From: Vespa crabro
Lineage: Eukaryota; Arthropoda; Insecta; Hymenoptera; Vespidae
Assembly (NCBI RefSeq): GCF_910589235.1
Contig: NC_060957.1
Location: 1,151,001 to 1,215,000, forward strand
Length of the DNA stretch: 64,000 bases
Direction: 5' to 3'
Both the position numbers and the translations under genes were made by a program. Positions 30,131 to 41,234 of this stretch are shown one piece after another. The notes under the pieces are model-generated. The model did no database searches. It was not told the DNA's origin and was given only the letters and a program-made list of their open reading frames with translations. Within the stretch, counting starts at the first letter, position 1, and each line of letters opens with the position of its first letter.

Positions 30131-30391
30131 TAGTCGTGAAATTTAATTAGCATCCATATTAAGTTCTTACGTATACTATTTACTATTGTCATTGATAAAA
30201 TTTTAAAAAGTCTTTTATTATTAAGAAATATTTTCTAATCAAATTTTCTATAACTACATATCGTTGTTCAATATCTTCTAAATGTAAATCACTTCAATAT
30301 CCTGCTAATATATTTTCATACATATATACTTCATCTTTTCTCAAAAAGAATTTATTTGTTGATCGAGAATCTTATTAGACCAATGTCGAAA
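30129..30391. other. AT-rich unique DNA, no gene
   Basis: Nothing recognised; a (CT)n at 30392-30428 follows. Confidence 0.65.
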
Positions 30392-30396
30392 CTATC

Positions 30397-30427
<31 letters not shown>

Positions 30428-30605
30428 ATTCGCATTTAAACTCAAATAAATTTTACGTCTCGCACTCAGAAATATTTACATCACACTTTTATAACATTAA
30501 TATTACTCTGCAAAGTAGGAGGCCTCACGTTCATAAAAATTCTTTTTCCCCGAATCGTAAAATTATGCAAAGGACGTGCTTATCGAGCCAAATTTTGAAA
30601 GAAGG

Positions 30606-30636
30606 CGAGAGACAGAGAGACAGACAGAAAGAGAGA

Positions 30637-30672
<36 letters not shown>
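30606..30672. repeat. (GACA)/(GA)n tract
   Basis: GACAGA variants then GA. Confidence 0.95.
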
Positions 30673-30676
<4 letters not shown>

Positions 30677-30952
30677 AATGGCAATTCGCTAGAAAAAAAA
30701 GAAAAAGATAAACGTTCCCGAAAGTAATCGCTAACGCTAGTGGGGTAGGTACGATGATGAGGATGAGAAGGTGGTAAGAAAGAGGGTGGAACGTGAAGGT
30801 TACTACACTGTGGCACGTGTAACGAGTCGATCTCTCCATTTTCATCGAGGAGGGAAAGTAATTCGCGTTCGTAAAATAACGAGGACGAAGGAACGTGCAG
30901 CCGGTGAAAAGTGGGTAATCTTCGTCCCGCCATTCCATCAAGTCGCCTTTTT

Positions 30953-30955
<3 letters not shown>

Positions 30956-30997
<42 letters not shown>

Positions 30998-31113
30998 CTC
31001 TTTCATTCTTTCTACCTAGTCTGAGAATGCTCACACGAGTTCACATTTATAAGAATATACACATATACAAAGACACACACACACACACATATACACATAT
31101 ATACATATATATC
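30956..31113. repeat. (TC)n tract and (AC)n/(AT)n run
   Basis: TC array at 30956-31000 and mixed CA/TA units at 31064-31113. Confidence 0.93.
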
Positions 31114-31482
31114 TGTATGGATGTGCAAGCACACGAATATAAAAACATATAAACGAATATGCCAGTATATAGGCACATACATAAAGAGATATTTGAGAAG
31201 GTATATAACGTAAAAGGAAGGGACGAACTGTCCGTAATATCTGCTCGGCTTGGTCCGAACGCACCCTTTCGTTCTTCGTCCTTCCTCTGATCCGAGCAAT
31301 CATCATCTCGGCGCCAGCCTCCTCGAACGACCTATTTTCTATGTTTTTCCTCTTCCCCAATCGCGCTCCGACATCTTTGCTCGCGCGTTTACAACCTACT
31401 TGGACGCAACACTTCTCTCACTCTCTCTCTCTATTTTTCTCTTTCTTTTTCTATCGCGAGAATCCTTGCTTTCAGCGGTCCT

Positions 31483-31485
<3 letters not shown>

Positions 31486-31527
<42 letters not shown>
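31486..31527. repeat. (CT)n arm
   Basis: 42 bases of CT, complementary to the GA array starting at 31656. Confidence 0.97.
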
Positions 31528-31529
<2 letters not shown>

Positions 31530-31653
31530 GCGAACGATTATGTCAGTCGGAGTTAAGTCCACGTTTGTTTATCTGATCTCACGTTATAATGACGTACAAA
31601 CGAAACCAGCTACCGTGCACTGCCTTTGGCGATATTTCTCGTACGCTTGTAAA

Positions 31654-31655
<2 letters not shown>

Positions 31656-31710
<55 letters not shown>

Positions 31711-31719
31711 GAGAAAGAG
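31656..31719. repeat. (GA)n arm
   Basis: GA core then GAAA variants. Confidence 0.97.
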
Positions 31720-32334
31720 TTAGATAAATGTAAAGTGTGTTAGTGAATAAGGAGTAAGGGTGAGAAAAGGAGATGTGACCAACACATGCTGTTCGCTCGC
31801 CCAAGGCGAGGATGCTTTAGTTAGATGAATGGACCGACTGAATCACGCCAACCAATTAAGGATTACGCTCGTCGCTCTTCGTACAGCCAGTCTTCGAAGT
31901 TCGTGCGACGTTTGAACGGTTAACGGCGATGCTATGAATCGATGAACTAAAACTTTACTCGCGGCTCCTTACCTATCTGGAATCTAAGGGCTTTATTGAA
32001 ATTTCGTCCTTTCGTTAATTTCTAAAATAAAAATGATCACTTTCGTTCGTACTTAGTTAAACATTTCTCTCTTTTATTCCCTTTATTCTTATCATCTTAT
32101 TTTTTCTATATTTGTTTTCTCTCTCTCTCTCTTTTCTTTTTTTTTTTTTTCTTTCTTTCTTTTTTAATTATCATTATTATCATTAACCAATTTACTCGCG
32201 CGATCATATACGTTTACATTCCTTTACGATTTAATTCTCGGATCGTAAAATGGTTGCATAATATCATTCGTGCTGTGCAGAGTCGAATCGAATATCCGCA
32301 TTCGTATATACCATGAGACTCAACGTATTCAAAA

Positions 32335-32336
<2 letters not shown>
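31720..32336. other. unique block, GC-richer at 31790-31980
   Basis: Contains the hairpin CTCGCC-CAA-GGCGAG (31796-31810) and a CCAAT motif near 31850. A minus-strand donor AGATAG|GTAAGGAG lies near 31973, preceded on that strand by a fair acceptor about 47 bases away. T/C-rich at 32116-32165. No gene recognised. Confidence 0.35.

Positions 32337-32368
<32 letters not shown>
32337..32368. repeat. (GA)n tract
   Basis: Pure GA. Confidence 0.96.
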
Positions 32369-32372
<4 letters not shown>

Positions 32373-33375
32373 CGGGCGTTCATCCACCCGCGAACTTCTG
32401 AATCGACGCCAAATTCGTTGGAAGACCTACGATTTGGCCGTGCAACGTTTGTACGGCGACAACGGCTCCAAATCGAAATAAGAAGGACCGTTCTCTGCAT
32501 TGTCGCATCAACGAATCAGAAAAATATACGACGACGATAATTTGCCTTTTCATCTCCGGAAATTCGTACCTTCGTCCTGTGTATTATCAATTATTTTCAT
32601 CCTCCCGTCATTCATAAAAACGAAAAGACGTTAATTCCTCGAGAATTTTTATTCTCCCCTCGTTCGATATAATATTAAACTTTAAACGATAATTTCAAGA
32701 GGATCAGATCATTGAAATTTTATTTTTTTAATATGAGACTTACCACATTTCATTATAAAACGTAAATTAAACAGATCTTTTTTTAAAGATCCTACATATT
32801 TCCTATACATTGAATACATTCGTTAATCCTCCTCGTATCTTTGACTTTTCATGAATTAAATCGTTTTTGTAAATTCTTCTTCTTCTAACAAAAAAGAAAA
32901 AAAAAAAAACGATTATACAATTATCTTCCATTGAATGTTAACAAAAGGATATTACAAATTTTACAAATAAAAAGTAAAGAAAATTTAACGTCGGTGTCAG
33001 TATTAATGATCGTGTAAAACATTTAACACATTTGATTTTTGATCGATGAAGATAAAAAAAAGAAAAGAAAAAAAAGAAATAATAAAAAAGAAAAGAATAA
33101 ATATCACACTATTTGAGAACAAGTATTGTCCAATAGAATTCTATTTCTAACGAAGTCGAAGCAGATCGTTTGACTTTGGTGAATCTCTCGATCCTCTCCA
33201 TCATCCTCTCTGCACATGCCAACGTCCGTGTTCTCCGTACTGTATGCCGTAGAGATGGGAAGAGCGAAAAGGGGTGGGGCGGTAGGACCAGAGAGAAGAA
33301 CGGGGGCGATTTAGGGGATGAAGCTCGCGCGTGCGTGCGTTCTCGTTTCACCGTTAAGCGAAGTCTTCCTCGAGA
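32369..33375. other. AT-rich unique DNA, GC-richer at its right end
   Basis: 32369-32540 carries a stop-poor frame without recognisable features. 32560-33110 is AT-rich with poly-A at 32889-32909 and 33053-33080. 33170-33375 is GC-rich with G-runs. Confidence 0.55.
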
Positions 33376-33414
33376 AAGGAAGATAGAAGAAGAAAGAGAA
33401 AGATAGAGAAAGAT

Positions 33415-33461
<47 letters not shown>

Positions 33462-33570
33462 CAGAAAGAGAGAGAAAGAGGATCGAAGGGAGAGAAGAAA
33501 GGGTAATTCTCTTCGTATAAGAGAAAGAGAGAGAGAGAGAGTTAGAGAGTTAGAGAGAGAGAAAGAGAAT
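33376..33570. repeat. (GA)n-dominated purine tract
   Basis: About 195 bases of GA/GAAA with few interruptions, directly followed by the GAC array. Confidence 0.95.
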
Positions 33571-33699
33571 GACGACGAAGACGATGAGTACAAGAAGAGG
33601 ACTACGAAAGCTACAAGAAGGACTACGACGACGTCGACGACTATGATGACTAAGATGACGATGACAATGACGACGACGATGACAACGACGACAACGACA

Positions 33700-33770
<71 letters not shown>
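33569..33770. repeat. (GAC/CGA)n array
   Basis: About 200 bases of GAC-type triplets with ATG/AAC variants. The purest portion, (CGA) for 55 bases, is at 33707-33761. Several frames on both strands are open only because the triplet contains no stop. Confidence 0.97.
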
Positions 33771-33900
33771 GCAAACGTCGCCATGTTGAAACACGCATGC
33801 GCCGCACGGGAGTAAGTGCCGCGGACTCGGGTCGAACGAGGAGACCGGAGTCAGTGCAGTGCCAGCTCCCGATCCGCGAACGTCTATCTCGTGCCGTCTC
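33771..33900 (+). promoter_or_regulatory. candidate CpG-rich promoter with TCAGT initiator
   Basis: A short CpG-dense block between the GAC array and the CA array. TCAGTG at 33851-33856 matches the arthropod initiator, with A at 33853 as the predicted start. GCATGCGCCGC near 33795 is NRF1-like. No TATA box at -30 and no clear downstream element. It is followed in the plus direction by a leader-like sequence and the exon end at 34873, which is why I assign plus orientation. Confidence 0.35.
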
Positions 33901-33921
33901 TATTCGCGTTTTGTCACCATC

Positions 33922-33953
33922 ACAGACACACATACACATACACATACACACAT

Positions 33954-33988
<35 letters not shown>

Positions 33989-33999
33989 CATATATATAT
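33922..33999. repeat. (CA)n/(TA)n compound microsatellite
   Basis: CA units with CATA variants, then TA. Confidence 0.96.
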
Positions 34000-34267
34000 T
34001 CTCTCTCACCCTTTCTCCTACATCGACATACATATACCATTTCGTCTGTCTTATTCGTCGAACACTTACCATCCGTCTATCTAGTTGTCTCTCTATCCGT
34101 TTGGTATTGGTGGTGACCACCCCTTCGAGAACTGGGTGCAGTCGACGGACTATCGTCGTCCCTCTTATTCGGCCCTGAACGGGACTCTGAAACTCGTTTC
34201 CCTTTTATATCCTCAGTGCCAAGGAACAACTTTGGTCCGTCTATCTTGGATCTAGTATTGCTTTATT

Positions 34268-34400
34268 TTTTCTTCTTCTTCTTCTTCTTTTTCTTCTTCC
34301 TCCTCCTCCTCCTCCTCCTCCTCCTCTTCTTCTTCTTCATCATCATCATCATCTTGTTGTTGTTGTTGTTGTTGTTGTTCTTCTTGTTGTCCTCTTTTTT
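34268..34400. repeat. stepwise trinucleotide array TTC, TCC, TTC, ATC, TTG
   Basis: Triplet frame is kept while the motif changes in blocks: TTC to about 34297, TCC to 34325, TTC to 34338, ATC to 34353, TTG to 34379. Confidence 0.95.
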
Positions 34401-34647
34401 TTCTTCGTTTCACCTTTTTCCCATTTTTCGTTCAACCCTTTCATTTTCTCAATGGAAGAATAAAGGAGAATAAGGGAGAAAAGTGAACGAGTTTTTACGT
34501 GCGTGCCGGTGTGTTGTTCCTTCAATCACACGTTTGATCATCCTTTTTGGATAACTGGAAGGAGAGATTTTGTGAATAGTGCATCAGAGATCACTCCAGA
34601 AAGAAGAGGAATATATAGGAGAGATAAAGAGAAAGATAGATAAAGAG

Positions 34648-34652
<5 letters not shown>

Positions 34653-34704
<52 letters not shown>

Positions 34705-34745
34705 GAGAAAGGGAGAAAGAGAGAGAACAAGAGAAAAAGAGAAGA
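34653..34745. repeat. (GA)n tract
   Basis: GA core then GAAA/GGGA variants. Confidence 0.96.
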
Positions 34746-34816
34746 AGAGGTTAAAGAATCAGTGGGCAGCGAATGATGGTGATTTAAGAGTGTTCGTGCC
34801 AGTGCTCTCTTGTGCA

Positions 34817-34873
34817 ATGATAGAGCCAACTGTTCGAGCTATAGGCATAGACCATCGTAGATGTACCAATCAG
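34817..34873 (+). CDS. candidate coding part of first exon, 19 codons
   Basis: ATG at 34817 followed by 18 sense codons (MIEPTVRAIGIDHRRCTNQ), non-repetitive. It ends in phase 0 at CAATCAG|GTGAGAA, a good donor by sequence. It sits 70 bases after a GA array and about 960 bases after the predicted start site. The sequence downstream becomes intron-like (T-rich with CTT units at 34929-34968). I do not recognise the N-terminus. The exon could equally be untranslated, with the ATG fortuitous. Confidence 0.3.
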
Positions 34874-35290
34874 GTGAGAATACTTCTTCAATTTCTTTAA
34901 TTTGATTACCTTATGATTATTTATTTCTTTTTTTTTTTTTTTTGTTTTCTTCTTCTTCTTCTTCTCAGCGAAATTGAAAGAAAGTTAAAGACAATTTCGG
35001 GGGTAGGTTAGCTCTATCGGTCATGGCAAGTCGAATTCTCTGTCGTATCACCTCGCGTGCCCCTTTTGATCTCCCCACCACGCCCAACGTTTGACCGGGA
35101 CGAACGATGCACCCAAGGTATCCGCCGGGTATAAACACAACCCACTCTCACCTAACCCTTCGTGTTTTCTCCATTTGTTTCGTTCATACTCTAAGGAAAG
35201 AAGAATGTATCTTACGTTTTTATTACTCCATTGAATATATTTTAAACTGGGTATAAAAGTGAAAGATGTATGTTAAACGAGGATTATTAC
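34874..35290. other. start of putative intron
   Basis: T-rich/(CTT)n at 34929-34968, then a GC-richer stretch at 35000-35160 holding GGGTATAAACA near 35124 and, further on, GGGTATAAAAG near 35250. Both are TATA-like but without partner signals. Confidence 0.35.
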
Positions 35291-35352
<62 letters not shown>

Positions 35353-35353
35353 G
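35291..35353. repeat. (TTA)n array
   Basis: About 21 units. Confidence 0.97.
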
Positions 35354-35703
35354 TTTTCAATACGATCGGTCTTCATAGTCGATCATGTTGAAACTTCGTG
35401 TCGATGGATCGTATTACTTTCGAATAATAATTATTTTATGATTATCATTGAAATCTTTATTAAAAATGAATACAATTGGATCCTTTCGTAAACAAATATT
35501 CATGCGTATGTTCGTGTTTTATTTCCCCTCTCGATTTTGAATTCTGATGTCATGCGATCGAGACACGTTTTTCATTGAATGGTCAAGTTGTGTCCGGCTG
35601 GTAGCCTATGTTCGGTCTGATTTTACGGCACGAGATGTTTTATTCGTATGGGAGAATTTCAACGGAAAGTCACGTACAACTCGTTGAGCTCTTTTATATA
35701 CTA

Positions 35704-35802
35704 TTTTTTTTTCTCCTTTTTTTTTTTTTTTTTTATTATTTTCTTTTTCTCTTTTCGTTTTTTCCGTTTTCTTTTTTTTCCCCTCCCCTCCCCCCTCCCC
35801 CC
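35704..35802 (-). repeat. T-rich tract ending in C4-T-C4-T-C6-T-C6
   Basis: The C-runs at 35780-35802 give four minus-strand G-runs of at least four with single-base loops, the strongest quadruplex pattern in the window. Confidence 0.93.
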
Positions 35803-35980
35803 TCGTTGACCAGTTCACATCCCATCGATCGCGAACGCGTAAATCGAGAAACGTTATGGTTGCTTTTGTTTTCTTTTTATTGCTCCTCTTTTATATTTCT
35901 TTCTAATATTTGCGCCAATTGCGAAAATTCGTTCTAACCTTTTCTTTAGCACGAGCGAATAACTTATCCCTCCAACACCA

Positions 35981-36019
35981 CCCCCCCGCCCCCCCCCCCC
36001 ACCCACCCACCCATCCCCC
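35981..36019 (-). repeat. poly-C tract, minus-strand quadruplex-prone
   Basis: C7-G-C12 followed by three CCCA units and ATCCCCC. Confidence 0.93.
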
Positions 36020-36448
36020 ATCACGAAGTATTTTTTTTTCTCACGCAATAATTATACGAAGATAATGAAAGAACTCACGCACGAGGTCAAAAGAACATTG
36101 ATTGAAACCTTTCCTTCTGATATTTTAATTATTTTTAGAATTCGTCCTATTCTTTCCTTCTTTCTTTTTTTCATTCTTTCTTTTTTTCTTTTTGTCCTTC
36201 AACAGTCGCTATCGATATTCCACGCTTCGTTGTCATAATCGACGTAACTTCATCTGTCGTATCTCGCGGTTTAATTTCTTTCGAGATTCGTGAAAGCACA
36301 CACGCGTACTGCATGACGCGACCTCGGTTTTGGAATTTCAATTTAATCGTGAAACAAACGTTTTCAGCCCGATTGAATTCGCGAAACGATAACGTATCGG
36401 GCGTTAATTAATGCCTGGAAATCTATGGGCGGTTCTTCAAAATAAACA

Positions 36449-36451
<3 letters not shown>
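36020..36451. other. unique DNA, no gene
   Basis: T-rich at 36150-36195; acceptor-like GTTTTCAG near 36367; nothing else. Confidence 0.6.
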
Positions 36452-36493
<42 letters not shown>

Positions 36494-36562
36494 CTATCTC
36501 TCTCTCTTTCCCTCTCTCTCTTTCCCTCTTTCTCTTTCCCTCTTTCTCTTTCTCTCTTTCTC
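36452..36562. repeat. (TC)n/(TCTA)/(CCCTCTTT) tract
   Basis: 110 bases of pyrimidine with isolated A. Confidence 0.95.
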
Positions 36563-36600
36563 ATAAATTTACAAAAATTGAAAATATCACGATGGTGAAG

Positions 36601-36915
36601 GAGAGAAGAAAATAAAAATGAAAAAAAAGAGAGAAAGAAAAGAAAAAAAAAAAAAGAAAGAACAACAAACCACACAAAAAACAAGAAGGAACACGTCAAA
36701 ATCAAGAAACAATAAGTAACCATTTATATTTCGTCGTTAACGCTTTTAATTTAGAACACGAATGCAAAATAAGAGAGATCCAATCTGGAGATTGTTAATT
36801 CTTGGATCATTTTATAAGAAAACAAAGGGAAAAAATTAGGATTTTTTTTTTATCAGCTTTCCTTCGCGGGGGAGAGTAAAAGAAAAGAAAAAAAAAAAAA
36901 AGAAAAAAAAAAAAC
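36601..36915. repeat. A-rich purine tracts
   Basis: A/G blocks at 36601-36690 and 36880-36914 around AT-rich unique DNA. Confidence 0.88.
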
Positions 36916-37122
36916 ATAGCAATAGAAAGCACGTTTCTCGAACGTCGACGTGTCGCACGTGTCCTCGCCGTTCTGCGACCTTACGAAAATAGTTGCGCGA
37001 AAATAATGACACGTGCTCTTCTCTCTTGGGACGCAAAAGGAAAAAGGCGAAGTTCGTTGATATAGTGTTGGTAATAATACGATATACTTATATATTATAC
37101 ATACATACAGAAATATATACAC

Positions 37123-37124
37123 AC

Positions 37125-37155
<31 letters not shown>

Positions 37156-37268
37156 AGTTTGTATTGGTACAGAACGTACATATCAGGGTGTGTCGGCTTT
37201 TGAGAGAGATTCATCGGCATTAAGAGCCACTGTCACGTTCGCGAATGGTACCGTCATTGGTCTGTGTA

Positions 37269-37331
<63 letters not shown>

Positions 37332-37375
37332 TAAATAGCGATAGAGAGAGAGAGAAGGGTAAAGAGAGAGTGAGG
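37123..37375. repeat. (AT)n, then (GA)n 140 bases downstream
   Basis: AT at 37123-37147; GA at 37269-37332 with a degenerate tail. The unique core between (about 37173-37265) is stop-free in one plus frame (SAFERDSSALRATVTF portion) and ends at CTGT|GTAAGA, a donor-like site. It is listed here rather than as a gene because its left acceptor is weak. Confidence 0.8.
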
Positions 37376-37957
37376 TGAATTACCCATAAACTCTCATTTT
37401 CCCTCGAAAGTCGTAATGGACAACGTGTCGTGGCGCGACGAAATTGCAGTCACCAATGTAACACCTACATTGGACCCATAGAATCGATATTTTTATGAGA
37501 TTCGATTTAGTTATATGCATTATTCGTTCTATGCGTTAACGTTAATTACGTTATTTTTAATATTCTATTTAAAAAAAAAAAATTGTTTTCATTAACTCCC
37601 TAATAACTTTCATATATAAGTATATATTATGTATATATATATATATATATATAAAACAGATCATTTAATGCATGGTAATATTTCTTAAAAATATATATAT
37701 ATATACAGAAAAATTTGATGTTTCACGTTGAATCAGATTCGACATAAAATCACGATAAATTAAGTTAATCTACAACAGAAATTTTTTCATACTTTTCATT
37801 TATAAAAGAGCGCTCGATCGCTCTCTTCTCAACAAAAATGGCCGGCCCTTTCCTAAAATTACTTTCCCCTCGTTAATTACAGCGGCTAAAAGGTCATCCC
37901 GTCGCTGTTTTACACTGCTCTGGAATATATTATTTTAATTTAGCGAGGTAAAAATGA
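37376..37957. other. AT-rich unique DNA, no gene
   Basis: Short TA runs at 37636-37656 and 37690-37706. Confidence 0.65.
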
Positions 37958-37993
37958 TGAAGAGAAAAAGAGAGAGATAGAGAGAAAGAGAAA

Positions 37994-38048
<55 letters not shown>
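37958..38048. repeat. (GA)n tract
   Basis: GA/GAAAAA mixture with a GA core of about 40 bases. Confidence 0.96.
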
Positions 38049-38052
<4 letters not shown>

Positions 38053-38234
38053 CAATGAGCGCGATATGTAGGTCGAAACGCGATTAACTTCGTAATAACG
38101 TATCGAGCGTGTTCCAAGTGCGAATAATAAAGTAGAACTCGATTTTCGTAGGGTCGTCATTATTATCGGCTAAAAGCATTGGCGCCGTCGCATGATTTAT
38201 TTCTTTCTCCCTTGGAACTGAATAACTTTAAAGT

Positions 38235-38257
38235 ATATATATATATATATATATATT
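38235..38257. repeat. (TA)n run
   Basis: Short TA array. Confidence 0.93.
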
Positions 38258-39289
38258 CTACGAATGTATAGATGTGTCTCTTGTATCTTGTAAAGATGTA
38301 TTTAAAGGTAGAAAGACGAATAGAAAACTCATGTTGTATTTTAAATCGACTTCCTCTCATCTTTTTAACTCGCAATAACGTCGTTCGATTTGTCCTCGTT
38401 AAATGTACTTTCGATTCCTTGCATTTAAAAGGACGATTACTTTAGCTCATGTTAATTTCAAAGGTAAAAGTAAAAACGACGAAGATTACGATGACGATGG
38501 CAAAGACGACGATGACAAGTTCGAACGAACGAAAGAAATGGAAAATAGGAATATATTAATAAAAATAAAGAAAAAGATAGATCGTACGAAATTCATGAGC
38601 GATCCGATAGATAGACTCTAAGACGATTGATATCTATTCCTCCTTGGAGACGTCTCGAAGTCTCGAAACCGACGACGACAAATAGCCGCGATTAGCTTCT
38701 TGGTAGAGAGAGGCAATCAATTGCAGTTGATGGAGAACGGTTCGGTGAATACGAGAGTGGTAACGTTTCTCCTTTTGCTTCGAGCCGCCTATTAAAAATA
38801 CTTAACTCCTCTTCTTGCTCGGTCGACGACCGAACCACGCCGCCAACGTTGATACGATCGGCATGCACGAAGATTGTTCGTATGCGTTTGAACGCGTGTA
38901 CAACGCACCGTCGTCGTCTTACCCACCGATTGTCTTTCTCTCGCTAATTTTATTCTTCATGTTTCTTAGAGTTCTAACGACGTAGAAGGAATGTTAAACG
39001 AAATAGTTTACACGCGCGAATTATACTTTCGAATAACATGAAATCGCGTGTATGGAAACGTCAATTGGTTTCTTCAAATTCAAAGATACATATATTATTC
39101 GATTCACGTCGAATGAATCACTAGAAGTGTGAACAGACTGTTATTATTCCTTGAAAAGTACTATACGGTCGTCGTACATAATATTTATAGATGCAACATA
39201 AAAGTATTGCGTGATTTAATATCTCCTCGTGATTATGAGTAATAGGAACATGCGTGTTTCTTCCTCCTACTATCGTTTGCTGTTGGACG
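38258..39289. other. unique DNA, GC-richer island at about 38640-38940
   Basis: The island contains inverted repeats CGGTCG-A-CGACCG (38820-38832) and ATCAA-TTGCAG-TTGAT near 38718. No product or RNA family recognised; a plausible regulatory or conserved non-coding segment. Confidence 0.35.

Positions 39290-39366
<77 letters not shown>
39290..39366. repeat. (TA)n array
   Basis: 77 bases of TA with one CATTTT interruption. Confidence 0.97.
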
Positions 39367-39369
<3 letters not shown>

Positions 39370-39501
39370 AATGTATACATACGAGCGCACGCACGAGTAC
39401 AAAAATTAAAATTTGTTTTATCGCGGTTATTGCATCGCGTAGTGCTCCATCTCACAAAGACCCCTTTGTAGTATATAGTTCGTCAATGAATCTCAAAGTC
39501 A

Positions 39502-39509
39502 AAAGAGAG

Positions 39510-39545
<36 letters not shown>

Positions 39546-39562
39546 GAGAGAGAAAGAAGGAG
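39502..39562. repeat. (GA)n tract
   Basis: GA core then GGGGGAGA. Confidence 0.95.
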
Positions 39563-40458
39563 ACATAAATTAATCGAAGTATACGTCTGTTTACTCCGAT
39601 CTTCCGTTTTGGCAAATAATTTTCAAATTCGAATAAATAATAGTTATATTCATGATAACGACATACAAAGTGATTCGAGGCGAATGATAAAAATAATTAA
39701 ATCATCTGTTATTCATCTGTTCGTTTGTTATCGATCAAACTTCTCAGTTGAATACTTTGGTACTATCATTTTATTATATATACTATATGTTATATATGTA
39801 TGTATATATGCGCGCCATCGCACAACACGCTCGAAATATTATAGAATATGGATTTATCTCGAATACGGGAAGTTCCGGTCGATCGATCAGCTTTGCACAC
39901 GGGCTACTAACCCGAATCGCTAAACGTTTATAATACGAAACGAAATCGTGTCTTTTGCGGTTCAGATCTCGGAATTGTTGGCATACCATACGCACACACA
40001 CACACACACATATACATGTCTATTATATATATATATATATACATATTCCTTACGTTCACGGATAATAATAAAACTAATTTTACTATCTTCGTTATAATTG
40101 TTAGAAACGATGTACTCGTTAAACATTAATTACATATAGACATTCTTAATATCGATTAATTAACGAACAATTGATAAGAATTAACGAATAATTAATAAAA
40201 ATGTATGGATATGATATACGTGCGAAAGACGAGCTATATTTAAATTGAAAAGTTCGATTATTTTTTATTATTTATAAAAGAACGAGACAATTTCACAGAT
40301 ATATATATATAATGATACTCGAAATTTTCCTATTATTAAATATATTTCGTTTTTATCAAACGTGTAAATTAATGATAAATTTTCTTCCTTAAAACTACTA
40401 TTGTATTTCAGTAAGTAATCAAGCCATTTAAATATTTCCATTTAAATCCTTCACTCTC

Positions 40459-40461
<3 letters not shown>
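39563..40461. other. AT-rich unique DNA, no gene
   Basis: Includes (AC)n/(TA)n at 39992-40042 and a short TA run near 40300. A long stop-poor plus frame at its left has no recognisable content. Confidence 0.6.

Positions 40462-40507
<46 letters not shown>
40462..40507. repeat. (TA)n array
   Basis: 46 bases of TA. Confidence 0.97.
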
Positions 40508-40509
<2 letters not shown>

Positions 40510-40807
40510 GTGCGAACGAACCGGTCACACGTGCCGTGTCGCGTGCAACGGGTCTCGGCTTCCCTTTTGTTGGATCATTGAAAGCCCTTAAAAAGAGACG
40601 ATCAATGTAAAGAAAAATAAAAGGGAAGTGAGAAACTCTTGAAACGAATGACACACACACTTATTTTTATTTAGTTAATTATTAGAACGTTTTATCTTCT
40701 CGTTCTTTGTTATTGTTCTATAAAAGATAAACAACATTGATCGTTCGAAAGATAACAAAATGTTTCAAAATATTACCATGTATTTTCGAAGGAAAAGAAA
40801 GAAAAAA

Positions 40808-40812
<5 letters not shown>

Positions 40813-40847
<35 letters not shown>

Positions 40848-40911
40848 ATATTCACAAAGAACGAGATATACGATCGATCGACCTTTTCTTTCTTTTTTTT
40901 TTTTTTTTCCT
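40813..40911. repeat. (AAAT)n and poly-T
   Basis: Nine AAAT units at 40813-40850; T run at 40892-40908. Confidence 0.95.
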
Positions 40912-41189
40912 TGCCTTTCTTTCCTCCTTTCAAAGTTGCGACGTTTTTTATTTCTAGGATTAAAATAAATTCCGAATGTTAGGCGTTGATGTTCAGCTAT
41001 ATACACCTTCTTTCTCTCCTCTTTGTTTTTAATCCTTCGCAAGGGTTCCTTTTCAAATGATAAATAAAAGAATGCCGAGGTAAGGCAGCCGACGATATGA
41101 ACGTCTTCGAATACGCAATTCGTATACTCCGAGCATGTATTTGTGTATATTTAAATATTTAAAAACGAAAGTACATAAACGAAAGAAAG

Positions 41190-41193
41190 AAAT

Positions 41194-41234
<41 letters not shown>

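Larger units (their letters stand above)
33853..34873 (+). other. candidate first exon or leader region ending at a splice donor
   Basis: From the predicted start to CCAATCAG|GTGAGAATAC at 34873/34874. It is rich in simple repeats (CA/TA, TTC/TCC/ATC/TTG, GA), as long insect 5' leaders can be. An acceptor-like CTTTTATATCCTCAG at about 34216 could mean that an upstream short exon is spliced here, so the true exon may be smaller. The only well-placed ATG near the donor is at 34817. Confidence 0.3.

Noticed and set aside
30531..31034. 167-codon minus-strand frame
   Set aside because: Begins and ends in GA/CT arrays; the middle has no recognisable motif.
31930..32040. Minus-strand 47-nt exon (acceptor near 32026, donor near 31980)
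   Set aside because: The donor is good, but the acceptor tract is short and the length is not phase-neutral; kept only as a note in the block description.
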